NCBI RefSeq assembly: GCF_034047335.1
Contig: NZ_CP139137.1
Location: 3,658,001 to 3,722,000, forward strand
Reading direction: 5' to 3'
DNA from: Chryseobacterium sp. JJR-5R
GTDB lineage: Bacteria > Bacteroidota > Bacteroidia > Flavobacteriales > Weeksellaceae
Length of the DNA stretch: 64,000 nt
Below the pieces are notes generated by a model that worked only from the letters and a program-made list of their open reading frames with translations, was not told the DNA's origin and ran no database searches. A program made the position numbers and the translations under genes. This document shows positions 28,370 to 35,123 of the stretch, in pieces. The number at the start of each line of letters is the position of its first letter. Position 1 is the stretch's first letter.

Positions 28370-28442
28370 AGCGGAAGACGGGGGTCGAACCCGCGACATT
28401 CAGCTTGGAAGGCTGACGCTCTACCAACTGAGCTACTTCCGC
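28370..28442 (-). tRNA. tRNA-Gly (TCC), copy 2 in transcription order
   Basis: Acceptor GCGGAAG/CTTCCGC, anticodon loop CTTCCAA (anticodon TCC). Identical to the tRNA-Gly at 28798-28870. Confidence 0.96.
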
Positions 28443-28527
28443 AATTTTGTTTCCAAAATTATTGGTAACGCTGTGCAAATTTAAGAAAAATCCTTTAGCC
28501 TTGCAACTTTTTATCTAATATAAAATG

Positions 28528-28608
28528 TGGGGAGAGCAGGATTCGAACCTACGAAGCCGAAGCAACTGAGTTACAGTCAGTCCCATTTAGCCACTCTGGA
28601 ATCTCCCC
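28528..28608 (-). tRNA. tRNA-Tyr (GTA), copy 2
   Basis: 81 nt with a long variable arm as expected for a class II tRNA; acceptor GGGGAGA/TCTCCCC, anticodon loop CTGTAAC (GTA). Identical to the copy at 28956-29036. Confidence 0.96.
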
Positions 28609-28628
28609 AGATATTTTATATTAAAATG

Positions 28629-28702
28629 AGCCTCCAGAGGGATTCGAACCCACGACCCCGAGATTACAAATCACGTGCTCTGGCCAGCTGAGCTATGGAG
28701 GC
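28629..28702 (-). tRNA. tRNA-Thr (TGT), copy 2
   Basis: Acceptor GCCTCCA/TGGAGGC, anticodon loop TTTGTAA (TGT). The anticodon stem CGTGA/TCTCG has a central U-U mismatch that is shared by the other copy. Identical to 29056-29129. Confidence 0.95.
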
Positions 28703-28797
28703 ATTTTAATAATTATAACCGACTGGATGCTGTGAGAAAATCTACTCTACACCATTTCAGTAGTAAAAAAAACACCCTGTTAAAGTGTGATTATCTG

Positions 28798-28870
28798 AGC
28801 GGAAGACGGGGGTCGAACCCGCGACATTCAGCTTGGAAGGCTGACGCTCTACCAACTGAGCTACTTCCGC
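28798..28870 (-). tRNA. tRNA-Gly (TCC), copy 1
   Basis: Acceptor GCGGAAG/CTTCCGC, anticodon TCC. Same sequence as 28370-28442, 428 bp away. Confidence 0.96.
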
Positions 28871-28955
28871 AATTTTGTTTCCAAAATTATTGGTAACGCT
28901 GTGCAAACTTAAGAAAAATCCTTTAGCCATGCAACTTTTTATCTAATATAAAATG

Positions 28956-29036
28956 TGGGGAGAGCAGGATTCGAACCTACGAAGCCGAAGCAACTGAGTT
29001 ACAGTCAGTCCCATTTAGCCACTCTGGAATCTCCCC
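28956..29036 (-). tRNA. tRNA-Tyr (GTA), copy 1
   Basis: 81-nt class II tRNA, anticodon GTA, same sequence as 28528-28608. Confidence 0.96.
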
Positions 29037-29055
29037 AGATATTTTATATTAAATG

Positions 29056-29129
29056 AGCCTCCAGAGGGATTCGAACCCACGACCCCGAGATTACAAATCA
29101 CGTGCTCTGGCCAGCTGAGCTATGGAGGC
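29056..29129 (-). tRNA. tRNA-Thr (TGT), copy 1
   Basis: First tRNA of the operon. Anticodon TGT, same sequence as 28629-28702. Its 5' end is about 45 nt downstream of a consensus promoter. Confidence 0.95.
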
Positions 29130-29173
29130 AAATAAAAAAGAATTCAAAAGATCGCGGTTCCTTTTTGCGAGTG

Positions 29174-29205
29174 CAAATATAGAACGGATTTTTTGAATTC
29201 TCAAA
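29174..29205 (-). promoter_or_regulatory. Bacteroidota-type promoter of the tRNA operon
   Basis: Minus-strand TTTG (29202-29205), 20 nt, then TATATTTG (29174-29181): full consensus. It lies between hpf and the first tRNA-Thr. Confidence 0.8.
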
Positions 29206-29234
29206 TTTTTTATTAACTTTTTTGGCTTTTTTTA

Positions 29235-29525
29235 TTAAGCCAATTCTTTTTTCTTGATTAATAGCTTTTTAGCGGTATCAACACAAAGGTCCAAACTTTC
29301 TTCAAAAGTAGCAGAGGTCTTTTTCACCACAATATCTTCACCGGGAACCACCAGGATAATCTCGGTAGTCTTGTTGTTCCGGTCTGTATTATTTTCTACT
29401 TTAAGGAACACTTTGCAGTCCTGGATTTTGTCATAAAACGTTTCCAGCTTGCTTACTTTTTTCTCAATGTGCGATTCTAGTGGTTCGTGTGGAGTTAAAC
29501 CAATTGACTGTACTGTGATCTTCAT
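29235..29525 (-). CDS. hpf: Ribosome hibernation-promoting factor, short form
   Basis: Binds the decoding region of idle ribosomes; the short form (96 residues) favours 100S dimer formation in stationary phase. The beta-alpha-beta-beta-beta-alpha fold is readable, with the opening MKITVQSIGLTPHEPLESHIEKK and the basic C-terminal helix ending KKLLIKKKEL. Its ATG overlaps the stop of the recombinase gene by 4 nt, so the two are translated together. The xer-hpf pair is common in Flavobacteriia. Confidence 0.9.
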   Translation of the reverse strand: MKITVQSIGLTPHEPLESHIEKKVSKLETFYDKIQDCKVFLKVENNTDRNNKTTEIILVVPGEDIVVKKTSATFEESLDLCVDTAKKLLIKKKELA

Positions 29526-30409
29526 AACTCTTCATTTTTTGAGGCCCTTGGATGGGCCTGATTAAATACTTTTTTCAATTGTTCTATATTGGCATTGGTA
29601 TACACCTGGGTACTCGCCAGGCTGGAATGCCCTAATATTTTCTTTACCTTGGAGATCTCCGCCCCGTTATCCAGGACATGCGTTGCAAAACTGTGCCTGA
29701 GGATGTGGGGGCTTCTTTTTTCCTTTGTCGTAACCATACTAAGATACTTATTCACGACCAGGTAAACAAATTTTTCGGTGAGTTTTTTACCTTTTTTGTT
29801 CACAAAGAAGAACGCTTCATGTTCCGGCTCCGGCTTCCTTATTCCGGTATATTCTCTTAGCAGGCCAGATAAATCAGCAGCGATGGGTATAATCCTCTGT
29901 TTATTGCCCTTCCCTGTTATTTTCAGTTCGTTTTCGCTTAAATTAACACTTCCAAACATCATACCACAAAGCTCTGCCTTACGGATCCCGGTCTGGTAAA
30001 GTACTTCCATGATGCATTTTTCCAGCACATCGGTCACCTGGCTGAATACGGAATCGCTTAACCGCTGCATCTCCTCTTCAGACATCGGGATCTGCTTTTC
30101 GGCATAAAACTTAAGGGACTGGATGGCATCGGCCGGGGAAACACGGATCTCCCCTATTTTCAGCAGGAACAGGTAAAAGCTGCGGAGCGAGGACAGCTTC
30201 CTGTTGATGCTCCGTTTTGCTATATTGTTTTCGCTGAGGTCTACGATGAAATTGCGGATGACTTTTTTGTCGGCTTTGGAGATGTCTGCCGTAGCTTCCG
30301 TCTTCAGGCAGAACTGCGCAAAGTCTTCCAGGTCTTTTTTATAGCTGGTTACGGTATGGGGTGAGCACCGCTTCTCGAACTGCAGGTATTCTAAAAATTT
30401 ATCAACCAT
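29522..30409 (-). CDS. Tyrosine recombinase of the XerC/XerD family
   Basis: Site-specific recombinase, 295 residues. The N-terminal SAM-like core-binding domain (1-90) and C-terminal catalytic domain carry all expected residues: R143 (TGIRKAEL), K167 (GKGNK), H235 and R238 (HILRH), H261 (LGHSS) and the nucleophile Y270. Its length and conserved place next to hpf suggest the housekeeping dif recombinase, but XerC versus XerD cannot be decided from this window. It is probably not the integrase of the islets next to ssrA. Confidence 0.88.
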   Translation of the reverse strand: MVDKFLEYLQFEKRCSPHTVTSYKKDLEDFAQFCLKTEATADISKADKKVIRNFIVDLSENNIAKRSINRKLSSLRSFYLFLLKIGEIRVSPADAIQSLKFYAEKQIPMSEEEMQRLSDSVFSQVTDVLEKCIMEVLYQTGIRKAELCGMMFGSVNLSENELKITGKGNKQRIIPIAADLSGLLREYTGIRKPEPEHEAFFFVNKKGKKLTEKFVYLVVNKYLSMVTTKEKRSPHILRHSFATHVLDNGAEISKVKKILGHSSLASTQVYTNANIEQLKKVFNQAHPRASKNEEL

Positions 30410-30429
30410 AATGAAGGGTATGAAAACAA

Positions 30430-30469
30430 AAATTCACTCTTCAAATATAACTATTTAAAGAGTGAATTT
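30430..30469 (-). terminator. rpsU terminator whose loop holds a promoter -7 box
   Basis: A perfect 12-bp stem, AAATTCACTCTT (30430-30441) / AAGAGTGAATTT (30458-30469), is followed on the minus strand by TTTTTGTTTT. It lies 22 nt after rpsU. The 16-nt loop contains, on the minus strand, TATATTTG (30442-30449), a full -7 consensus correctly placed for the recombinase-hpf genes that start at 30409. Confidence 0.7.
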
Positions 30470-30490
30470 ATATGTGGGTTAAGAAAATTC

Positions 30491-30688
30491 TTAAGCCTGC
30501 TCTTCCTTGCTCAGGTTTCTTTGCTTGTGAGCTGCCTTTAGTCTGGCTTGTCTCAACGTTACAGAAGGCTTAATAAACGCTTGTCTGGATCTTAACTGAC
30601 GAACCGTTCCCGTTTTATCAAATTTTCTTTTGTATTTTTTTAATGCTCTGTCGATGGATTCACCATCTTTTACTGGAATTATTAACAT
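30491..30688 (-). CDS. rpsU: 30S ribosomal protein S21
   Basis: Small basic protein of the 30S platform, 65 residues, with the conserved opening MLIIPVKDGESIDRALKKYKRKFDKTG. In Flavobacteriia bS21 helps to bury the 16S rRNA tail, so that most mRNAs do not use Shine-Dalgarno pairing. The leader here is short (about 17-20 nt by the predicted start) and has only a partial match, GAGATG, about 7 nt before the ATG. It has its own consensus promoter and terminator. Confidence 0.97.
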   Translation of the reverse strand: MLIIPVKDGESIDRALKKYKRKFDKTGTVRQLRSRQAFIKPSVTLRQARLKAAHKQRNLSKEEQA

Positions 30689-30711
30689 ACTTTACATCTC
30701 ATTTTGGATGG

Positions 30712-30742
30712 CAAAAATACACATTTTTACTTAAAACACAAA
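30712..30742 (-). promoter_or_regulatory. Bacteroidota-type promoter of rpsU
   Basis: Minus-strand TTTG (30739-30742), 19 nt, then TATTTTTG (30712-30719), a perfect consensus. The remaining stretch to ssrA (30743-31050) shows no gene. Confidence 0.8.
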
Positions 30743-31054
30743 TATTTATTGCATAAAAATGATTTCAGTCTTCGCTTAGGAACAGGAATATTTTAAAATA
30801 CCCCAACCTGAATATAGGTTATCGGCAGCTATCAATAATAATAAACCCGTCAGCAATACACATCCGCACCTGCTGCCGGTAACGGCCCTGCATTGTGAGG
30901 AATACAGGCACCTGGCATCTTCAGTGTTTTTTTCCAACAATTAAATTGGGATACAGATAAAAAATTATCCTGATCCAGACTGCATAAATCCATTGCCATG
31001 AAGCGGTTTATTTAAAAGTGCACAATGATAGCAAGGATATTCAAACAAAATCCG

Positions 31055-31062
31055 TATCTTTG
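31055..31062 (+). promoter_or_regulatory. -7 element of the ssrA promoter
   Basis: TATCTTTG, a full match to TAnnTTTG, ends 16 nt before the mature 5' end of tmRNA, so initiation would give a short precursor leader. No clear TTTG is found at the usual upstream distance. Confidence 0.65.
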
Positions 31063-31078
31063 TTTTCACTTAATTCAT

Positions 31079-31477
31079 GGGGTTGACTGGTTTCGACAGC
31101 AAGGTCAATGGGTAAGTAAGCATGCAGAGAACCGTAGCGCGATCTCTTAAATCCCTTGCTACAAAATTTTAACTGGCAACGAAGAGTTCGCTCTTGCAGC
31201 TTAATATCGAAGTATAGTAGATCAAGCGTTTTCCCGAAGATTTCAGTAGGGAAGCAAGATGTCCCGCAAATGCCCCGTTCTGCGGCGTTTGATTCCGGGA
31301 TATAGGAATGCAGGAATAAGTCCCGTTTTGCTTCGCAACGGGATCGAAAATCTCAGAAGATAAGCTGGAAGTTGAGCGTCTGCTCTCTGCCTCCAGTCGA
31401 AAACCAACAGCAGGCTAAGCATGTAGAAATCTTATGTATTGCTTGTTTGGACGAGGGTTCGAATCCCTCCAACTCCA
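31079..31477 (+). ncRNA. ssrA: Transfer-messenger RNA (tmRNA)
   Basis: 399-nt one-piece tmRNA for ribosome rescue. The 5' acceptor strand GGGGTTG pairs with CAACTCC at the 3' end; the conserved GACTGGTTTCGACAG follows at the start and the T-arm GAGGGTTCGAATCCCTC is near the end. The tag reading frame starts with GGC at 31175 and reads GNEEFALAA then TAA (31202-31204), fitting the G-initial, ALAA-ending tags of Bacteroidota. CCA is not encoded. A terminator follows. Its 3' end is duplicated twice downstream. Confidence 0.97.
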
Positions 31478-31485
31478 CTGATCAA

Positions 31486-31525
31486 AAAAAAGAGAAAACG
31501 TTTTGTTTTCTCTTTTTTGTTTTTA
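31486..31525 (+). terminator. ssrA terminator (copy A)
   Basis: Stem AAAAAAGAGAAAAC (31486-31499) / GTTTTCTCTTTTTT (31505-31518), then TTTTTGTTTTT-like sequence. The same hairpin recurs at 32380-32411 and 33838-33870. Confidence 0.85.
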
Positions 31526-31552
31526 GAATTCTTTTATCTGTTATATCCAGCT

Positions 31553-31650
31553 TATCTGTTGGCACGGGCATTTTGCTCATGATTCATTAAGACGGATCTG
31601 CTTTATTAGTTTCCTTGATGTTCGCGAGCGGGACGCTCGTGCCAGCAAGG
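31553..31650 (+). repeat. REP-like structured element, copy A
   Basis: GGCACGGGC (31561-31569) can pair with GCTCGTGCC (31635-31643); a competing hairpin CGAGCG-GGA-CGCTCG (31625-31639) shares part of the right arm. Between them lies CTGCTTTATTAGTT, which is also found at the partial copy near 33630. A diverged full copy is at 33905-34015. Confidence 0.65.
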
Positions 31651-31693
31651 GAAATAGAGAATTTGAAAAACCAAAACCTAAAAAATATTATTA

Positions 31694-32193
31694 TGAAATA
31701 TTTTGTTTACGCAATTGATCATACTTATACGGATGAGCTTAGTACTAGTACTAAGCTTTTAGGATTCTGTGATGGTATAGAAGGGCTTGAGAAAATAAAG
31801 CAGGAAGCATTAAAATTGTCGGGATTTAATAGATATCCTAATAGTTTTATCATTAATAAATACATTTTGGATAAAGTATATTGGAAAAATGGATTTGAAA
31901 ATATTATAGGAGAAATTGGAAGAGATTATCTTTTGGAGGGAGATAATTTAATAGATGAAACTTATTTATCTATAAAAAATTTAGGTTTAGAATCAGTTTT
32001 TAGCGTTAGTCATAACTATACTATTGATAGGTATTTAGATGATGAAAGATTTATAGGTGTTTTTTCTTCAGAAGAAAAAGCTGAAAAGGCAATTGAAAAA
32101 TTGAAAAAACAAAATGGATTTATTCTGCATCCTGATGATTTTGATCTAAGTGAGTTAGAAATAAATAATCTGCTATGGAAATCTGGATTTTAA
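31694..32193 (+). CDS. Orphan protein with two tandem DUF7336-like domains
   Basis: 166 residues from the ATG at 31694, chosen because the upstream in-frame extension runs through the repeat element. Residues 1-67 and about 104-166 are two copies of one module, each with an aromatic/His start (FVYAIDHTY; VFSVSHNY), a 'GF/GV...S' turn, a helix, a Phe-rich P-x-F segment and an ending W-K-x-G-F. The pattern fits DUF7336, function unknown. It is A/T-rich in codon use compared with core genes and sits between two copies of the ssrA terminator, as expected for transferred cargo. Confidence 0.6.
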
Positions 32194-32365
32194 TTTGCAT
32201 AACAATTGGGTTCTAATAAAAATTAGAGTAGTATGATACGTTATTTTTAGTCATAAATATGATAAGATCCAAAATCATAATATTATAATAAAAGTTGTTA
32301 TACTGAGAGTTTTAAATAAACCAATCGGTGATAGCATTAGCGGTAGCAAAGTTTAAATTTAAACG

Positions 32366-32420
32366 TATCCACTGATATCAAAAAGAGAAAACGTTGTGTT
32401 TTCTCTTTTTTGTTTTTAGG
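32366..32420 (+). repeat. Second copy of the ssrA 3' end and terminator (copy B)
   Basis: TCCACTGAT (last bases of tmRNA and its flank) followed by a hairpin AAAAAGAGAAAAC (32380-32392) / GTTTTCTCTTTTT (32398-32410), matching the ssrA flank almost base for base with a changed loop (GTTGT). No tRNA-like part remains. The stretch 32194-32365 before it is non-coding. Confidence 0.75.
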
Positions 32421-32478
32421 ATTTTTGTTCATTATTTTTATATGCTTTCACTGCTTACAATTTACTCAAATTAGATTA

Positions 32479-32766
32479 TTACTCTTTAATATCTAAATAG
32501 CCATGAGGTGTAATAATATATAACAATTCTCCTGTTTCTGCATGAATTAAAACGGCCATACTTCTTTCTTCTATTCCCCAAATTTCTCCATAAGAAATGG
32601 CATAGTAATCTATTTTTTGTCCTTCATATTTTCCATGAGAAATAGGGTAATTCATTTCATCTTTTGAAGTAAATGCAATTTCGTTAATAGTATCAATACT
32701 TGAATATTTAATATTTCTATCCAAATAGCTTTTAATTTTATTATAGTCTTCTTCTTTTGCAATCAT
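32479..32766 (-). CDS. Small orphan protein of unknown function
   Basis: 95 residues from the ATG at 32766 (a further ATG upstream at 32790 would add MKFLKLII). It has no signal peptide and a mixed alpha/beta composition: an N-terminal helix with EEDYNKIKSYLDRN and a C-terminal strand pair around MAVLIHAETGELLYIIT. I do not recognise the family. The size, single domain and low-G+C islet setting resemble immunity proteins of toxin systems, but no toxin gene is adjacent, so no function is proposed. Confidence 0.5.
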   Translation of the reverse strand: MIAKEEDYNKIKSYLDRNIKYSSIDTINEIAFTSKDEMNYPISHGKYEGQKIDYYAISYGEIWGIEERSMAVLIHAETGELLYIITPHGYLDIKE

Positions 32767-32953
32767 AATTATTAATTTTAAAAATTTCACTTGTCTTAAT
32801 TTCTTTTCGAACAGTGTGTTTTTATTAATAATAGGAAATAAAGCCTCAACTCACTGAAAAACAATCTGATTTTTTAGCAGCTGTAGTGTACAGATTGTAA
32901 TTAGCCTTGTTATTTAATCGTTTTTACGGATCTCAAAATTTCCTGAATTTGCT

Positions 32954-33400
32954 TTATCTGCTCCGGCGATAGATTTTTTTAGGAATCAAAATCGCAGATA
33001 AATTGTTTTGATAGATGAGAAACCAATTTTTCTTTTCAACGATCTTATAGATTTTCGGCCAGAGAATTTCCATGTAGAAGGATTCGCCTCTGATTTTTAT
33101 CTCGTTTTCGGCCAAATCCATATCCAGCGTTTCCCTTAAATGATTGCTTGAGTAATAATTTCTTAGAATGGTAGTAAATATCACGACCGGCTGAATCACC
33201 GAAATTAAGAGTAAAGTAATATACTGATAAATTACAGGTTTCGGAAGATTCAAAATATGTAAGTGGTAAAGCGTAATCCAAAGCACCATTAACGATGCGA
33301 AACAAATAAGGAATATCATTATGGGCTTTGAATAGGTTAAACTGAATAATATTTTTAAATATTGCCGGATAGTCACTTTTGCTTTTGCCTTTAACTTCAT
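32954..33400 (-). CDS. YcxB-like membrane protein
   Basis: 148 residues with two membrane helices (about 27-48 and 60-84) followed by a cytoplasmic C-terminal domain with the motif SFYMEILWPKIYKIVEKKNWFLIYQNNLSAILIPK, which fits the YcxB-like C-terminal domain (the W/P-x-x-I-x-x-I-x-E and late IPK features). Role unknown; such proteins are often found as orphan cargo in Bacteroidota and Firmicutes. It lies between copies B and C of the ssrA 3' end. Confidence 0.65.
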   Translation of the reverse strand: MKLKAKAKVTIRQYLKILFSLTYSKPIMIFLICFASLMVLWITLYHLHILNLPKPVIYQYITLLLISVIQPVVIFTTILRNYYSSNHLRETLDMDLAENEIKIRGESFYMEILWPKIYKIVEKKNWFLIYQNNLSAILIPKKIYRRSR

Positions 33401-33591
33401 TCTGTCGTTTCCTGAAAAGGGTTAGCTTTAAATATATGAATACTTTTGGTTATATCATTTTTTTAATCAATAATAAATTAATCATTCCTGCTATAAAATA
33501 CTTCAAATATTTGAAGACTTCACCTCTACTTTAATAATTGATAGTTCTATAGTTAACATTAACCGTTACCATACTTTGATAACTTCCTGCT

Positions 33592-33645
33592 GATGCAAGC
33601 GCAACATTCATGACCCATAAGAAGAACCTGCTTTATTAGTTCTGT
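33592..33645 (+). repeat. Partial REP-like remnant directly before the ssrA pseudocopy
   Basis: CATGACCCATAAGAAGAACC then CTGCTTTATTAGTT aligns with the middle of copy A (CATGATTCATTAAGACGGAT then CTGCTTTATTAGTT); the left GCGC-AACATTC part matches copy C. The right arm is missing. Confidence 0.55.
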
Positions 33646-33650
33646 TAATT

Positions 33651-33832
33651 CCCGAGATATAGGAATGCAGGAATAATCTTGTTTTGCTTCATAACGGGAT
33701 CGAAAACTTAGAAGTTAAGCTGGAAGTTCGATGCCTGCGCTCTGCCTCCAGCCGAAAACCAACAGCAGGATAAGCAGGTAGAAATCTTATGCATGGCGTG
33801 TTTGAACGAGGATTCGAATCCCTCCAACCCCA
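33651..33832 (+). pseudogene. Decayed 3' half of ssrA (copy C)
   Basis: About 182 nt aligning with ssrA 31293-31477. Shared blocks include GATATAGGAATGCAGGAATAA, GTTTTGCTTC, ACGGGATCGAAAA, TAAGCTGGAAGTT, CTCTGCCTCCAG, CGAAAACCAACAGCAGG, GTAGAAATCTTATG and TTCGAATCCCTCCAA. The 5' half, tag frame and 5' acceptor strand are absent. Substitutions are scattered, including a T-stem change (GAGGA against CCCTC) that breaks a pair, so it cannot work as tmRNA. The similarity continues through a terminator hairpin (33838-33870) and the REP-like element. Confidence 0.85.
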
Positions 33833-33837
33833 ATCAC

Positions 33838-33876
33838 AAAAAGAGAAAAATGTTACATTTTCTCTTTTTTGTTTTT
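33838..33876 (+). terminator. Terminator copy C
   Basis: AAAAAGAGAAAAA (33838-33850) / TTTTCTCTTTTTT (33858-33870) and a following GTTTTTT; a diverged copy of the ssrA terminator after the pseudocopy. Confidence 0.7.
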
Positions 33877-33895
33877 TAGAATTCTTTCAGCTATT

Positions 33896-34015
33896 ATATT
33901 CAGCTTATCTGCCGGCGCGAACATTCTGCTAGTGACTGATCAATACGGACCTGCTTCATTAGTTTATTTTTTATTTGTCTTGATGTGCACGAGCGGGACG
34001 CTCGCGCCAGCGAGG
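33896..34015 (+). repeat. REP-like structured element, copy C
   Basis: GGCGCGAAC (33914-33922) faces GCTCGCGCC (34000-34008), and the inner hairpin CGAGCG-GGA-CGCTCG (33990-34004) is exactly conserved with copy A. Relative to copy A the fourth base pair has changed from A-T to G-C on both arms. Confidence 0.65.
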
Positions 34016-34090
34016 GCAATTTATAGCTGCAGTAATATAATTGGCAGCGGAACCGGCAGGAGCTCTCTAAACAGTCTATCGTGTAAATAT

Positions 34091-34867
34091 CTAATTTTTT
34101 AAATTAATAAAATTGTTATTTTTTTTATTTTTTCTCCTATAATATTCTTTCATTTTATTTTTGAATTCTTCATTACTTAAACCGTCTTCAGTAGAAGTGA
34201 TTTCTATATTCATCAATTCTTTTTGAGAATTATTTCTATAGTCACTTAATAATTTTCTATACTTTACTTCACTAATAATAATGGACTTTTGTGGAAAAAT
34301 AATTAATTCCTTTTGAAGAGGCTCTATTGCTATTAAATTAAAAATATGTGTACCGGTTATATCAGATGCTTTTATTATTAAGCCTGGAAGCTTATTAAAT
34401 TTATACGGCCCATCTTGAAAAGGTAGATCTGTAGTAAACCAAACTTCCCATTTTCGTCCTTCAAAATGACATTCTGCCTGTTGAGCATTGAAATTAAGAA
34501 TTTTATCCAATCTACTATTTATAGACCATTGAAAATTTGTTCTACCTTCAATTGAATAAATAAATTCAGATAAATTATTATACTCGATTAAAACGTCATC
34601 AGATGTATTTTTTAATATCCTGTAATCAAAATCTGAATAAACATAATTGTCTTTTATAAATAGTGTATCATTAGATTTATGTTTAATATTATAAAACAGG
34701 GATTTATTATTAATAAAATCTAAAAAATAGGTTTCTTTAATTTTATTCTCAATTTTTGTAGAATCTGGTGAGTACGAATATTCATAAGTAAATCTAAATG
34801 CATTTTGTGCATTCAGAAAATTTGCGAAAATCAAGAATATTACTTTGAAAAAATATCGTTGTTTCAT
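34091..34867 (-). CDS. GLPGLI family protein
   Basis: 258 residues with a signal peptide (about 1-20, ending NAQ). The family motif appears as NKLPGLI followed by I-x-x-x-D (near residue 163), in the usual context of a preceding W-x-x-x-x-x-P-F-x-D-GPY. GLPGLI proteins are secreted or periplasmic Bacteroidota proteins of unknown role. The C-terminus is strongly basic and Asn/Lys-rich. It is the second gene after a GG-leader peptide gene, 49 nt downstream on the same strand, which suggests a joint role. Very A/T-rich codon use. Confidence 0.85.
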   Translation of the reverse strand: MKQRYFFKVIFLIFANFLNAQNAFRFTYEYSYSPDSTKIENKIKETYFLDFINNKSLFYNIKHKSNDTLFIKDNYVYSDFDYRILKNTSDDVLIEYNNLSEFIYSIEGRTNFQWSINSRLDKILNFNAQQAECHFEGRKWEVWFTTDLPFQDGPYKFNKLPGLIIKASDITGTHIFNLIAIEPLQKELIIFPQKSIIISEVKYRKLLSDYRNNSQKELMNIEITSTEDGLSNEEFKNKMKEYYRRKNKKNNNFINLKN

Positions 34868-34916
34868 AATAGTAAAATAGCTAGAGTTATACTCTAGCTA
34901 TTATTATTGTTATTAT

Positions 34917-35123
34917 TTATCTTTCACATTTTGGTCCAGTTTGAGTATAACTATAACATCCTCTACCGGTTTTAGGACAAGGTCCATCGCCGACAGACGT
35001 AATTACCATATCTTCACCCCAAAGAGTTCCAGTGTAATTCATATGACACTGTTTTGAAGTTTCATCTCCACCTCCATGGATAACTGATAAATCTTTTCTA
35101 GAAAGTTTTTGTAAATTTTTCAT
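34917..35123 (-). CDS. GG-leader, Cys-containing 'bacteriocin-like' peptide precursor
   Basis: 68 residues. Residues 1-18 (MKNLQKLSRKDLSVIHGG) are a textbook double-glycine leader of the Bacteroidota type, in which a peptidase-containing ABC transporter cleaves after GG. The 50-residue core has four Cys (QCH, PCPK, GCYS, KCER) and many Gly/Thr. No transporter or maturation gene lies near, so export would use a system encoded elsewhere. It is the first gene of a pair with the GLPGLI gene. An antimicrobial role is possible but not shown by sequence. Confidence 0.75.
   Translation of the reverse strand: MKNLQKLSRKDLSVIHGGGDETSKQCHMNYTGTLWGEDMVITSVGDGPCPKTGRGCYSYTQTGPKCER

Larger units (their letters stand above)
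28366..29130 (-). repeat. Tandem duplication of a Thr-Tyr-Gly tRNA block
   Basis: 28366-28703 and 28794-29130 are near-identical, including the spacers between tRNAs. I see two substitutions in the Tyr-Gly spacer (T/C in 'cAAATTTAAG' versus 'CAAACTTAAG', and CCTTG versus CCATG) and one A deletion before the Thr gene. The 90-bp spacer between copies (28704-28793) is unique. Confidence 0.9.

Noticed and set aside
28675-28896. 73-residue plus-strand ORF and the 77-residue minus ORF at 28029-28262
   Set aside because: Both run through tRNA genes or their terminator and have no coding character.
29522-30409. XerC/D-like recombinase as integrase of the ssrA-linked islets
   Set aside because: It is coupled to hpf in an arrangement conserved in Flavobacteriia, has normal codon use and lies on the other side of rpsU and ssrA; it is most likely a housekeeping dif recombinase.
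31372-31590. 72-residue plus-strand ORF
   Set aside because: It lies inside the 3' half of tmRNA and its terminator; not coding.
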